Assembly: GCA_028278645.1 (NCBI GenBank)
Contig: JANQDZ010000007.1
Location: forward strand, 1 to 64,000
Direction: 5' to 3'
Source: Longimicrobiales bacterium
GTDB lineage: Bacteria > Gemmatimonadota > Gemmatimonadetes > Longimicrobiales > Gaopeijiaceae
DNA: 64,000 nt
The number at the start of each line of letters is the position of its first letter. Within the stretch, counting starts at the first letter, position 1. A program made the position numbers and the translations under genes. Below the pieces are notes generated by a model. That model was not told the origin of the DNA. It did not search any database and saw only the letters and a list, made by a program, of their open reading frames with translations. This document shows positions 9,459 to 17,655 of this stretch, in pieces.

Positions 9459-10631
9459 TCACCCACCGGCCACTTGTGCCAGCTCAACCAAAACGGAGGC
9501 GGGTGATCTTCCCAGGGCTCTCCCCACGCTGGTGTTCACCTGGAGCGCGACGGCTACGTCCAGGTCCGGGAAATACGCCATCTCGGTCAGGTACCCAGGG
9601 AAGAACCCGCTATGACCCTGGCTGGGACCTGCTGGAGTATCCACGAGGATGACCCCCAAACCGTAGCGCGTGTTCGGTCCCAGTCGGGCCGGGACTCCTT
9701 CGAGCATCAGGGGGAGAAGCTCGGGATCAAATGCCCTACCTGTGTAGAGAGCCCGAGCCCACCTGGCCAAATCTTCCGTAGTGGACGCGAACCCTCCGCC
9801 CGCCCACTCGAACTGGGGGTTGATCACGAACCTCCCGTCGGGCAGGAGCACCTCGTCAGTCCCTCCGAACGGGTTCGCCGGACCCGCATACCCCTGTATC
9901 AACCCTGGGATGACGCGGGAGGACGAGGGGACAGTGTTTTTGAGGCCCAGCGGCTCCAGAATCTTCTCCTGAATAAGATCGTAGCAAGGCCGCCCGGTGA
10001 TCTCCTCCAGGATCATGCCGAGGAGGATGAAGTTGGTATCCGAGTACTCCCAACCCTCCCCCGCTGGGAAGGACGCCTCTTCATCCAGGACGTAGGAGAT
10101 CAGGTCCTCGGGATCCCAATGTTTGTCCGGATGAGCCGTAAGGTCCTGGGTGAAGGTCTCCTTGAACTCGTACCGCATCACACCACTGGTGTGGGTCATC
10201 AGTTGTTTCACGGTGATCCCGGCCGCGTTGGGAATCCGGGCATACCAGGGGTGATGTCCGAGGTAGGTGGACACCTTGGCATCGAGGTCCAGAGCGCCAT
10301 CTCCCATCAGCTGCATCGCCAGGGCAGCGAAGTACGTCTTCCCGACGCTTCCCTGAAGCATCCGGGCCGGGGCGGTCATGGCCACGTGGCGGACCGTATC
10401 GGCCTCCCCGGCGGTGAAGGTGAAGACCGTTCCGTCGGGCATGGACACGGCCGCGCTCACGCCGGGGAACCGTCCGCCCGAGTGGAATGCGTCCACGATG
10501 CCCTGGAGCCTCTCCCGCGTGGCTTCCTGAATGTCGGCGGTCGTGGCCACCTGGCCACTGGACGGCGCCACGAGGAGCAGGAATGAGGATACAAGGAACC
10601 AACCGGGTTTTCGATTTGGGAATATCTTCAT
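9459..10631 (-). CDS. Secreted serine hydrolase, class C beta-lactamase-like
   Basis: 390 aa, PF00144-type fold. An N-terminal signal peptide (basic MKIFPNRKPG, then FLVSSFLLLVAPSSGQ) sends it to the periplasm. The serine nucleophile motif SxxK appears as SVGK near residue 95, the YxN-type motif as YSDTN, and the third motif as GHSGFF near the C-terminus. This family covers D-aminopeptidases, esterases and penicillin-binding-like proteins; true beta-lactamase activity cannot be inferred. It lies 38 bases upstream of the giant synthetase on the same strand and diverges from the prolyl oligopeptidase across a 232-bp gap. Confidence 0.9.
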   Translation of the reverse strand: MKIFPNRKPGWFLVSSFLLLVAPSSGQVATTADIQEATRERLQGIVDAFHSGGRFPGVSAAVSMPDGTVFTFTAGEADTVRHVAMTAPARMLQGSVGKTYFAALAMQLMGDGALDLDAKVSTYLGHHPWYARIPNAAGITVKQLMTHTSGVMRYEFKETFTQDLTAHPDKHWDPEDLISYVLDEEASFPAGEGWEYSDTNFILLGMILEEITGRPCYDLIQEKILEPLGLKNTVPSSSRVIPGLIQGYAGPANPFGGTDEVLLPDGRFVINPQFEWAGGGFASTTEDLARWARALYTGRAFDPELLPLMLEGVPARLGPNTRYGLGVILVDTPAGPSQGHSGFFPGYLTEMAYFPDLDVAVALQVNTSVGRALGRSPASVLVELAQVAGG

Positions 10632-10786
10632 GGTTCCAGGGCGACCGGTGGAAGGAAAACGGAATCTGGAGGAGAGTCTAGGGGGCGTGGTGCCCTGGGG
10701 CCACCCCGCCTGTGCCGACGATTATCGGGGCTCCGGCCCCGGTCAAGAAAAGAGCCCGTGGTTGGTCCCCGACCCGCGGGTTTCTC

Positions 10787-10815
10787 TTGAACTCTCGGAT
10801 CACCACTCCTATCGT
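10787..10815 (+). promoter_or_regulatory. Candidate sigma-70 type promoter for the prolyl oligopeptidase gene
   Basis: TTGAAC (10787-10792) and TATCGT (10810-10815) with a 17-base spacer lie about 50 bases upstream of the start codon at 10864, in the 232-bp gap between two divergent genes. The rest of that gap (10632-10786) shows no other feature I can support. Confidence 0.45.
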
Positions 10816-10863
10816 TCCGGATCACCCACAACTCATGCTACCAGCTCTCACCGGGGGAGACCT

Positions 10864-13038
10864 ATGCGTACCCGTCTGTTTCTTTGCCTTTTTGTATTGC
10901 TCTTGCTACCGCAGTGCACCACACCTCTCCCCGAACCCCCGCCCCAGGCTCCGGTGGAGGAAGTCACCGACACCTACTGGGGAATCGACGTAGTGGACCC
11001 CTATCGCTACATGGAAGACCTGGAAAACGAGACGGTCGTTGAATGGATGAGGTCCCAGGCCGACTATACCCGCATGATCCTGGACGGGATCAGCGGGAGG
11101 CAGGGCCTCATCGACAAGATGGTGGACTTCGACTCCCGGGTTTCGGATCGGATCTCCTCCCTTCAGGTGGTGGACACCGACCGCCATTTCTACCTGAAGC
11201 TGAAACCTGACGAGGAGGTTGGTAAGCTCCACTTCCGGGACGGATACGAGGGAGCGGAGACCCTCCTTTTTGATCCGACCCAGTATCGGGCCGAGGAGGA
11301 GCTGAACTTCGTCATCACCGGGTTCGCGCCCACGACCGACGGGTCCAGGGTTGCCATGACGGTCGCCCCCAACGGCTCCGAAAGCGCCTATACGCTCACC
11401 CTGGACGTCGAAAGCGGGGAACTCTACCCGGAGGAGATCGATCGGAGCTGGTTCGCACCCTCCTGGAACGAAGATGGCTCCGGTTTCTTCTATACCCGGA
11501 CCAACTCCATGGACGTACACGATCCGAACCGCACCATCGGCACCACCGCCTACTTTCACACGGTGGGAACCGATCCGGCCCAGGACACACCCATCCTTTC
11601 CGCGGAGATGTACCCGGAGTTGGGTATGGCCCCCGAGGAGATTCCCGTTGTGATGTATGATCCGGACGTAGACTACATCTACGGCGTCGCCGCAAGCGTG
11701 GACCAGAGGCTGGCCCTTTCCATGGCTCCTGCCTCCGAGCTCGCGAATGAGCGGATCGCCTGGCGGAGAGTGTTCGACCGGGAGGACGAAGTCCTGAACT
11801 TCGCCGCCACACCGTCCCAGGCCTACGTCTACACATCGAAGGATGCCCCCAACTACAAGCTGCTGGCGACATCGTTCCCCGAGATGGATCTCGACGGTGC
11901 CGGAGTCTTCATTCCGGAAGACCCCAACTGGAAACTCCAATCGTTCACCCTTACCTCGGACGGTCTCTACTTCGTACGGTCCAGGAACGACGTCGAGATG
12001 ACCCTCCACTTCATTCCGGGGGGAAGCACCGAAGCCCGGCAAATCGAGCTCCCCAAGGCCGCGGGTACCCTCGGGGTATCCGCGAAGGGGATCGAGTTCC
12101 CCGATCTCTGGGTGAGCATCAGCGGGTGGACGGCGAGCGGAGAGCGCCACCGATACGACCTGGCGAGCAACACCTTCAGACGTCAGCAGATGTCCACCAT
12201 CGCCGAGTACCCGGAGTACGATGACCTTGTGGTCGAAGAGGTCCTGGTACCCTCCCACGACGGCGCGGAGGTGCCCCTCTCCATCATCTACAAGGAAGGA
12301 ACGCCCATGGACGGGAACACCCCGGCCATGATCTTCGGCTACGGCGCCTATGGAATTTCGAACACCCCCGGGTTCGGCCCGAACTTCCTGCTCTGGACCC
12401 ACGAAGGCGGGATCCTGACCATTGCGCATGTGAGGGGTGGAGGAGAAAAGGGCCACGCCTGGTACGAGGCCGGGAAGAAGACGACCAAGCCAAACACCTG
12501 GAAAGACCTCATCGCCTGCGCCGAGTACCTGGTGGCGAACGGTTACACGTCCCCCGGCAGGATTGCGATCAACGGAGGAAGCGCCGGTGGCATCCTTATC
12601 GGCCGGGCCATGACCGAGAGGCCCGACCTCTTCGCCGCGGCCATCCCCGAGGTCGGGGTCATGAATCCCCTCCGGGCCGAGGAGACCCCAAACGGGCCCG
12701 TGAACGCACCGGAGTTCGGGACCGTCCAGGACTCGGTGGAAACCCTGGCCCTGATCGAGATGGACTCCTACCTGAAGCTCCAGGACGGTGTGGAATACCC
12801 AGCCACTTTGGTGACCGCGGGCATGAACGATCCCCGAGTCATCGCCTGGCAACCCGCAAAATTCGCGGCCCGCCTTTTGGCAGCTAATGCGTCCGATGAG
12901 CCCATCCTGCTATGGGTGGACTTCGAGTCCGGTCACGGCATCGGAGACACGAAGTCGAAGCAGTTCGAGGGCCTGGCCGACGGCATGGCGTTCGGCCTGT
13001 GGCAGACCGGACACCCGGGGTTCAAGTACCAAAGGTGA
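10864..13038 (+). CDS. Prolyl oligopeptidase family serine peptidase (S9A)
   Basis: 724 aa. Start chosen at the ATG preceded by GGGGGAGACCT, although the frame is open further upstream; translation then begins with a signal peptide (RLFLCLFVLLLLPQC), possibly a lipoprotein with a poor lipobox. The N-terminal DPYRYMEDLE segment is typical of prolyl oligopeptidases, followed by a beta-propeller region and a C-terminal alpha/beta-hydrolase domain with the nucleophile in GGSAGG (Ser near 572), Asp in MNDPRV (near 655) and His in SGHGIGD (near 690). It should cleave short peptides after proline in the periplasm. Stands alone on this strand between two minus-strand groups. Confidence 0.93.
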   Translation: MRTRLFLCLFVLLLLPQCTTPLPEPPPQAPVEEVTDTYWGIDVVDPYRYMEDLENETVVEWMRSQADYTRMILDGISGRQGLIDKMVDFDSRVSDRISSLQVVDTDRHFYLKLKPDEEVGKLHFRDGYEGAETLLFDPTQYRAEEELNFVITGFAPTTDGSRVAMTVAPNGSESAYTLTLDVESGELYPEEIDRSWFAPSWNEDGSGFFYTRTNSMDVHDPNRTIGTTAYFHTVGTDPAQDTPILSAEMYPELGMAPEEIPVVMYDPDVDYIYGVAASVDQRLALSMAPASELANERIAWRRVFDREDEVLNFAATPSQAYVYTSKDAPNYKLLATSFPEMDLDGAGVFIPEDPNWKLQSFTLTSDGLYFVRSRNDVEMTLHFIPGGSTEARQIELPKAAGTLGVSAKGIEFPDLWVSISGWTASGERHRYDLASNTFRRQQMSTIAEYPEYDDLVVEEVLVPSHDGAEVPLSIIYKEGTPMDGNTPAMIFGYGAYGISNTPGFGPNFLLWTHEGGILTIAHVRGGGEKGHAWYEAGKKTTKPNTWKDLIACAEYLVANGYTSPGRIAINGGSAGGILIGRAMTERPDLFAAAIPEVGVMNPLRAEETPNGPVNAPEFGTVQDSVETLALIEMDSYLKLQDGVEYPATLVTAGMNDPRVIAWQPAKFAARLLAANASDEPILLWVDFESGHGIGDTKSKQFEGLADGMAFGLWQTGHPGFKYQR

Positions 13039-13089
13039 GAGGCCCGTTCCAGCCACTCTCAGCGGGGACGGCTGGTGCTCCCTCCTGTC

Positions 13090-14487
13090 TTATCTCCACA
13101 CCTTCTCCAAGAACTCCTGAACCTCCGGGATTCCCCCCTGGAAAATCAGGTATCCGTCGTGGGGCTCTCGTTCTGTCACCTCCCCGGCGACGGAAGTGGT
13201 CATGAGTTCTTTGACCTTTTCGGGGTCATCCGGGTGGACCCCCAAAGCCCAACCCAGTTTTATGTAAGCAACTTCGGGGAGCATATTGGCCAGAGGGATT
13301 ACGCCCAACTCAAGAATCTCCCTTCCGGTCTCGTACACATGCATCTGTACGAATCCCCAAAGAGTCTGGAGCGTCATATACACCTGGACCCCCGCCTCTC
13401 TCGCCCGCTCCAAGGCAAGGTAGATGAGCCTGTTCACATGACCCAGGCCCGTCCCGGCAATGACGATCCCCTTGTACCCTTTTTCCACCAGCGCGTCCAC
13501 CACGTCGGCGTTCATTCCAGGGTAGTAATAGGTAAGGGTGACCCGCTCGTCGAACGCCGCTTGGACCAGGACATCCTTATCGTCCCTCCTCGGGAGCCAG
13601 TCGTCTTTGATGGGAGTGAGTTTCCCTTTTTCCACCGTGGCCAGCGGGATGTCTCCCAGGGTCCGGAAGGTGCTACGGACGGAGGAATGCATCTTCCTTA
13701 CCCGTGTCCCCCGGTGGAGGAGGTTGTAGAGGTCTGACGTGGGGCCGAACATGCACACCATCACTTCGGCAATGGGTCCATGTCCGGCAGCCCAAGTGGC
13801 GTTGATGAGGTTCTGGGCGGCATCCGAGGACGGACGATCCGAGGACCTTTGGCTTCCGACCATGATGATGGGAACCGGGGGCTTTTGGACCATAAAACTC
13901 AAAGCGGCAGCCGTGTGGTGCATCGTGTCGGTTCCATGTCCGATCACCACACCGTCGAAGCCCTCTTTGATGGCCTCACCGGTCTTTTCCGCAAGGATCA
14001 GGTACTGCTCGGGGCCCATGTTTTCGGAAAACACCCCAAACAGTTTTTCAGTCTCCAGGTTGCAGATCTCCGCCAGTTCCGGGACCGACCCATAGAGCTC
14101 GCCCGGGCTGAATGCCGGAATGACGGCCCCTGTGCGGTAGTCCAAACGCGACGCGATGGTGCCGCCGGTCCCGAGGAGTTTGACCTCCGGGTGGCCGGCA
14201 TCCGTCGGGAATTCCTTCTCCGGAATCTGATAATGGGCCTCCCGGTACCCCACCTTCGTCAGGTCCAGCACGGTGTCGTGCCTGATCCCGACGTTGTAGC
14301 CCGAGGTGAGCTTTAGCACCAAATGGAGCTCGTCGCTCGTCTCCGAGCGGGGAAGAACGAGACCCTCGAACTCGCCGCGAGTGGTTTTTGCTCGAACCTC
14401 ACACCACACCGTGATCCCGAACTTTTTCATTACCTCGCGAGCGGGGCCACGATACCCGCGGTACGGATCCTTCTGCGCGGCGCTCAT
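13090..14487 (-). CDS. gatD: Glutamyl-tRNA(Gln) amidotransferase subunit D (archaeal type)
   Basis: 465 aa. GatD is the L-asparaginase-like glutaminase of the GatDE amidotransferase; it releases ammonia from Gln or Asn for GatE. The first 90 residues form the small N-terminal domain special to GatD (YNVGIRHDTVLDL). The asparaginase domain follows with the first catalytic Thr in GTGGTIASR, the second in IGHGTDTMHHTAAAL, and the Lys/Asp region after it. Length and the N-terminal domain distinguish it from ordinary asparaginases of about 330 aa. Its start overlaps the gatE stop by 4 bases, so gatE-gatD is one coupled unit. GatDE is otherwise known from archaea. Confidence 0.93.
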   Translation of the reverse strand: MSAAQKDPYRGYRGPAREVMKKFGITVWCEVRAKTTRGEFEGLVLPRSETSDELHLVLKLTSGYNVGIRHDTVLDLTKVGYREAHYQIPEKEFPTDAGHPEVKLLGTGGTIASRLDYRTGAVIPAFSPGELYGSVPELAEICNLETEKLFGVFSENMGPEQYLILAEKTGEAIKEGFDGVVIGHGTDTMHHTAAALSFMVQKPPVPIIMVGSQRSSDRPSSDAAQNLINATWAAGHGPIAEVMVCMFGPTSDLYNLLHRGTRVRKMHSSVRSTFRTLGDIPLATVEKGKLTPIKDDWLPRRDDKDVLVQAAFDERVTLTYYYPGMNADVVDALVEKGYKGIVIAGTGLGHVNRLIYLALERAREAGVQVYMTLQTLWGFVQMHVYETGREILELGVIPLANMLPEVAYIKLGWALGVHPDDPEKVKELMTTSVAGEVTEREPHDGYLIFQGGIPEVQEFLEKVWR

Positions 14488-16622
14488 TCGACCCCCTCCC
14501 CTGCCTTGTTCGATCCCCCACCCTGGTGATCGGCCGGGGACGCCCCTTCCTGGGCAAGGGCGGTGAGGAGTCGCTCACGAACTGGTTCGGGATCCAAGCG
14601 TCCGAAGAACCTCTTCATGACCGCTCCCATGGCCCAGCGTAGGACCCCCTCTTCGGAGGCCGTCCTGAGGCTCCCGACCTTCTTCGCAGCCTCCGAAATC
14701 GCCTCGGCCAACTCGTCATCGTCGTCTTGAACAGGCTGATACCGGTCCAGAACGTCCGGAACTTCCCGGTCAGGGCTGGCGAGGGTCTCGTCAAGGGCCC
14801 GCACAAGGCCTTCCGGGCGGATCTTCCCGTCCTCCAGGGCCCTGACAAGCTGGGAGACTCGGGCCGGGCCGGGGACCTCCTGAGGGGTCCGAGGCTTTGC
14901 GCCGTTTTGTTTTCGGGCGTGATAGGGGATCCGCTTCTCCAGGGCCCCCGCCAGACGCCTGGCAGTCTCACCGGCATCCGGTGCCACTTGATCGAACAGG
15001 TCAGCCCATTGGGCCACGGAGAGAACCGCCGCCGACCGCTCGTCCAGGCCCAACTCCTGGTATCGCTCCTGCCGATCCCACGGTGGCTCTGCGAGCTGAG
15101 CTCGTACCTCGGACACCATGGTGTCGGGTATGGGCAGGGGCGGCGTGTCGGTGTCGGGGTACATCCGGTCCGGCCCGGGTAGGATTCGCTCAAACCCGTT
15201 CGTCCCATCGACGTGTGCTTGGCGCGTTTCTGCCGGGATCCCTTCCAGCGCCTCCCTAGCCCGGATGAGGACCTCTCGAGCGGCCGTCGCCGCGTCTTCC
15301 TTCGGAGCCCAAACGACGACGATGGCGTCACCGGGCCCCGCGCTGAACGCGCGCTCCAGGACCTTCCAGTGGCGGCTGATGAGCCCGCCGCGATCCACCT
15401 CGGAGTGGGTCATGAACGGGGCGTGGACCGGGCATGCGATCACCCTGATGCGGTCGGATATCTCGTATGCGAACGTGAATCCAGGCTGGGTCACATGGTT
15501 CAACAGTCCGGCGAACTCAGGGAGCAACACGGCGCAAACGGTATCTCCTCGGGAGAGAGCGTTTCGAACGGGAAAGAAGGACGTATCCGCCAGGACCGCT
15601 CCGGCATCCAAAACCAGGGGTGAGGTGTCCCAAGGAGGACCCTCCTGGGGTTCCTGGAGGTTTCCTGCCGTGACGCCGCGGTTTTCCAGCTCCGCCTTCA
15701 CCCGGAGGAGGTTCAGTTGACGGAAGGCCTCTGTGTGGACCAGAAGCGGGAGGCGGCGATGATGGTGGACACCCTTTATCTCCACCCTCCGGCCCCCAGC
15801 CACCGACACGTTTACGTCCTGACGTCCTGCCCCAGGGCCTCTCCGGACTTTTCCGGTGGTCCGTGCAAGCTGGGCAAGAAGGTGGGCACCGGCCTGGAGC
15901 TCCTGCGGGGTCAGCAGTTCAGGCTCCGTGACCATCTCGGTCAAAGGCATTCCCAGGCGATCGGTTCGATAGGTAATCCGGTGCCCGACATCCGACACCT
16001 CCCGGCAGGAATCCTCTTCCAGAGAGAGCTGCCGGATGGAGAGTTCCCGATCGACTCCCAGACTCGGCACCCTGAAGGGTATGGATCCGGTCAGGCCCAC
16101 CATGGCGGTCCTCTGGAAACCTGTGGGGATAGAGCCGTCGAGGTACTGCTTCCTCATGACGTGCAGCTCCGAAACCAGGTTCAGGTTGCAGAGCTCCGAC
16201 ATCTCGATGGCGATTCTTACCGCCTCCTCGTCGATCTCGAAGGGAGGAGTGTCGTCCATCTCATACGTGCATACAGTCCCCCGCTCGAGGAGATAAACGA
16301 TCTCTTTCTTCGTCTTGAACTCCATGAGAGCTGTTCCGTCGTACTCCCCCAACTCGCTGAGGGTTGGCCTCATGTGTCGGAGCACCTCGGCGTCTACTCG
16401 GGTGACCCGACGCCCGGCGGGACATCGACAAAACAATTTCGACTTGGTTTTGAGCTGCTGATGGACCTCCAGGCCCGCCATGAATCCGATGGCTTCATAG
16501 TCCCCTGGAGTCATCTCCCCAAAGGGTTTGTCGGGGAAGTCGAGAGACGGGCCCGTGCGTGGGTTCAGGTCTCCGGGGGGACGGATCCCGCCTGGGTTTT
16601 GGTCAGAGTTATGGTCTTCCAT
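14484..16622 (-). CDS. gatE: Glutamyl-tRNA(Gln) amidotransferase subunit E (archaeal type)
   Basis: 712 aa. GatE is the GatB-related subunit that phosphorylates and amidates Glu-tRNA(Gln). The N-terminal catalytic domain begins GFMAGLEVHQQL and contains KSKLFCRCP, corresponding to zinc-linked Cys residues of GatB/GatE. The middle holds the AspRS-like insertion that separates GatE from GatB (FERILPGPDRMYPDTDTPP). The C-terminal 150 residues resemble the tRNA-binding Yqey-like tail ending GAVMKRFFGRLDPE. Full length for archaeal GatE (about 620-640 aa) with an N-terminal extension of about 40 residues. No clear Shine-Dalgarno precedes the start. It would let a non-discriminating GluRS supply Gln-tRNA(Gln). 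The 89 bases between it and the OmpA terminator hold nothing I can identify. Confidence 0.92.
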   Translation of the reverse strand: MEDHNSDQNPGGIRPPGDLNPRTGPSLDFPDKPFGEMTPGDYEAIGFMAGLEVHQQLKTKSKLFCRCPAGRRVTRVDAEVLRHMRPTLSELGEYDGTALMEFKTKKEIVYLLERGTVCTYEMDDTPPFEIDEEAVRIAIEMSELCNLNLVSELHVMRKQYLDGSIPTGFQRTAMVGLTGSIPFRVPSLGVDRELSIRQLSLEEDSCREVSDVGHRITYRTDRLGMPLTEMVTEPELLTPQELQAGAHLLAQLARTTGKVRRGPGAGRQDVNVSVAGGRRVEIKGVHHHRRLPLLVHTEAFRQLNLLRVKAELENRGVTAGNLQEPQEGPPWDTSPLVLDAGAVLADTSFFPVRNALSRGDTVCAVLLPEFAGLLNHVTQPGFTFAYEISDRIRVIACPVHAPFMTHSEVDRGGLISRHWKVLERAFSAGPGDAIVVVWAPKEDAATAAREVLIRAREALEGIPAETRQAHVDGTNGFERILPGPDRMYPDTDTPPLPIPDTMVSEVRAQLAEPPWDRQERYQELGLDERSAAVLSVAQWADLFDQVAPDAGETARRLAGALEKRIPYHARKQNGAKPRTPQEVPGPARVSQLVRALEDGKIRPEGLVRALDETLASPDREVPDVLDRYQPVQDDDDELAEAISEAAKKVGSLRTASEEGVLRWAMGAVMKRFFGRLDPEPVRERLLTALAQEGASPADHQGGGSNKAGEGVE

Positions 16623-16711
16623 CTAAAGCCTGTCTTCGGGTGGTCCCGAGAGGGATTTGATATCAGCAGGTGGAAGATAAGGCCGAAGGGTTCCCGAGAC
16701 AGACCGGGCCC

Positions 16712-16746
16712 AAAAAACCCCGGCCCACTCGAAAAGAGGGCCGGGG
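16712..16746 (-). terminator. Rho-independent terminator of the OmpA-lipoprotein gene
   Basis: A perfect 9-bp stem CCCCGGCCC/GGGCCGGGG (16718-16726 with 16738-16746) is followed, on the minus strand, by six T residues. It sits 45 bases past the OmpA-family stop codon. Confidence 0.88.
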
Positions 16747-16790
16747 TTGGGGCAGCCGTACGGGCGAACCGAACGCTGCTTATGCTCGGG

Positions 16791-17468
16791 TCAGCTCCCT
16801 CCCCCTCCCACCTTCTTCCGATACTCCTCGCTGGCAAAGATGGCCACTTCCACACGACGGTTGAGCTGCATTCCGCCCTCGGTGTCGTTGGAGGCAACGG
16901 GTTCGGTCTCTCCCAGGCCCATCATCTTCACCCGGCTGGGGGCCACCCCACCTCGGATGATATGATTGCCCGCGGCATTCGCCCGATTCTCCGAGAGGTT
17001 CTGGTTATAGTCGTCGGCTCCCGAGGAGTCGGTGTGACCCACGATCAGGACTTCGGAATCGGGGTACTCGTTCAAGCTGGCAGCCAGGTTCGTGAGGTGC
17101 TCCCTGGCTTCCGGCCGAAGGGCATAGGAGTCGAAGTCGAAGAGGATCCCTGAGTCGAAGGTGACCTGGATGCCCTCCCCTACTCGCTCGATTTCCGCAC
17201 CCGGGAGCTCTTCCTCCAGCGCTTCGGCCTGTTCGTCCATCCGTCTCCCGATAACGGCCCCTGCAGCCCCACCGATGGCGGCGCCGAGGATTGCGCCCTT
17301 GGCCGTAGACCCTGTCTGATTCCCGATGATGCCCCCCAGGACCGCACCAGCGGCGCCACCGACGGCGGCTCCCTCCTGGGTTTTTGACATGGAGGCGCAT
17401 CCGGAAACAGCAAAGACCATCGTCAGAACCAGCAATCGGATCGAAACAACCGACACGGAGTTTTTCAT
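16791..17468 (-). CDS. OmpA-family lipoprotein with glycine-zipper segment
   Basis: 225 aa. Signal peptide with lipobox VSGC, so the mature protein starts at Cys24 and is lipid-anchored. Residues about 33-80 are Gly/Ala-rich with repeated small-residue spacing (GAAVGGAAGAVLGGIIG and a second similar stretch), a glycine-zipper membrane segment. Residues about 105-215 are an OmpA/MotB-like peptidoglycan-binding domain: FDFDSYALRPEA, IVGHTDSSGADDYN, LSENRANA and NRRVEVAI. It should tie the envelope to peptidoglycan. A Shine-Dalgarno GAGGT precedes the ATG by 9 bases. Monocistronic, with its own terminator. Confidence 0.94.
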   Translation of the reverse strand: MKNSVSVVSIRLLVLTMVFAVSGCASMSKTQEGAAVGGAAGAVLGGIIGNQTGSTAKGAILGAAIGGAAGAVIGRRMDEQAEALEEELPGAEIERVGEGIQVTFDSGILFDFDSYALRPEAREHLTNLAASLNEYPDSEVLIVGHTDSSGADDYNQNLSENRANAAGNHIIRGGVAPSRVKMMGLGETEPVASNDTEGGMQLNRRVEVAIFASEEYRKKVGGGGS

Positions 17469-17531
17469 TTTTGTGTTACCTCGAGAAGCGGTGACTTCAC
17501 CATAAAGGAGGGGCCGGGATACCGAGCCCGC

Positions 17532-17539
17532 ATTCTATA
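17532..17539 (-). promoter_or_regulatory. Possible -10 element upstream of the OmpA lipoprotein
   Basis: TATAGAAT on the minus strand lies about 65 bases upstream of the start at 17468. I see no good -35, so this is weak. The gap 17469-17655 otherwise shows nothing recognisable. Confidence 0.35.
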
Positions 17540-17655
17540 CCCACCAAGACCGCAGGACGTTCGCGGGGGTCACATTGTCAGGCTCAAGGGTCCAGGAGCC
17601 AGGTATCGTCCTCCGAGGAGAGGGCCACCAAAACCAGGAGGCCTTCAGCCACATC

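Noticed and set aside
10906-12852. 648-aa frame on the minus strand
   Set aside because: Lies fully antisense to the prolyl oligopeptidase, which has intact catalytic motifs; the frame arises from GC-rich codon bias.
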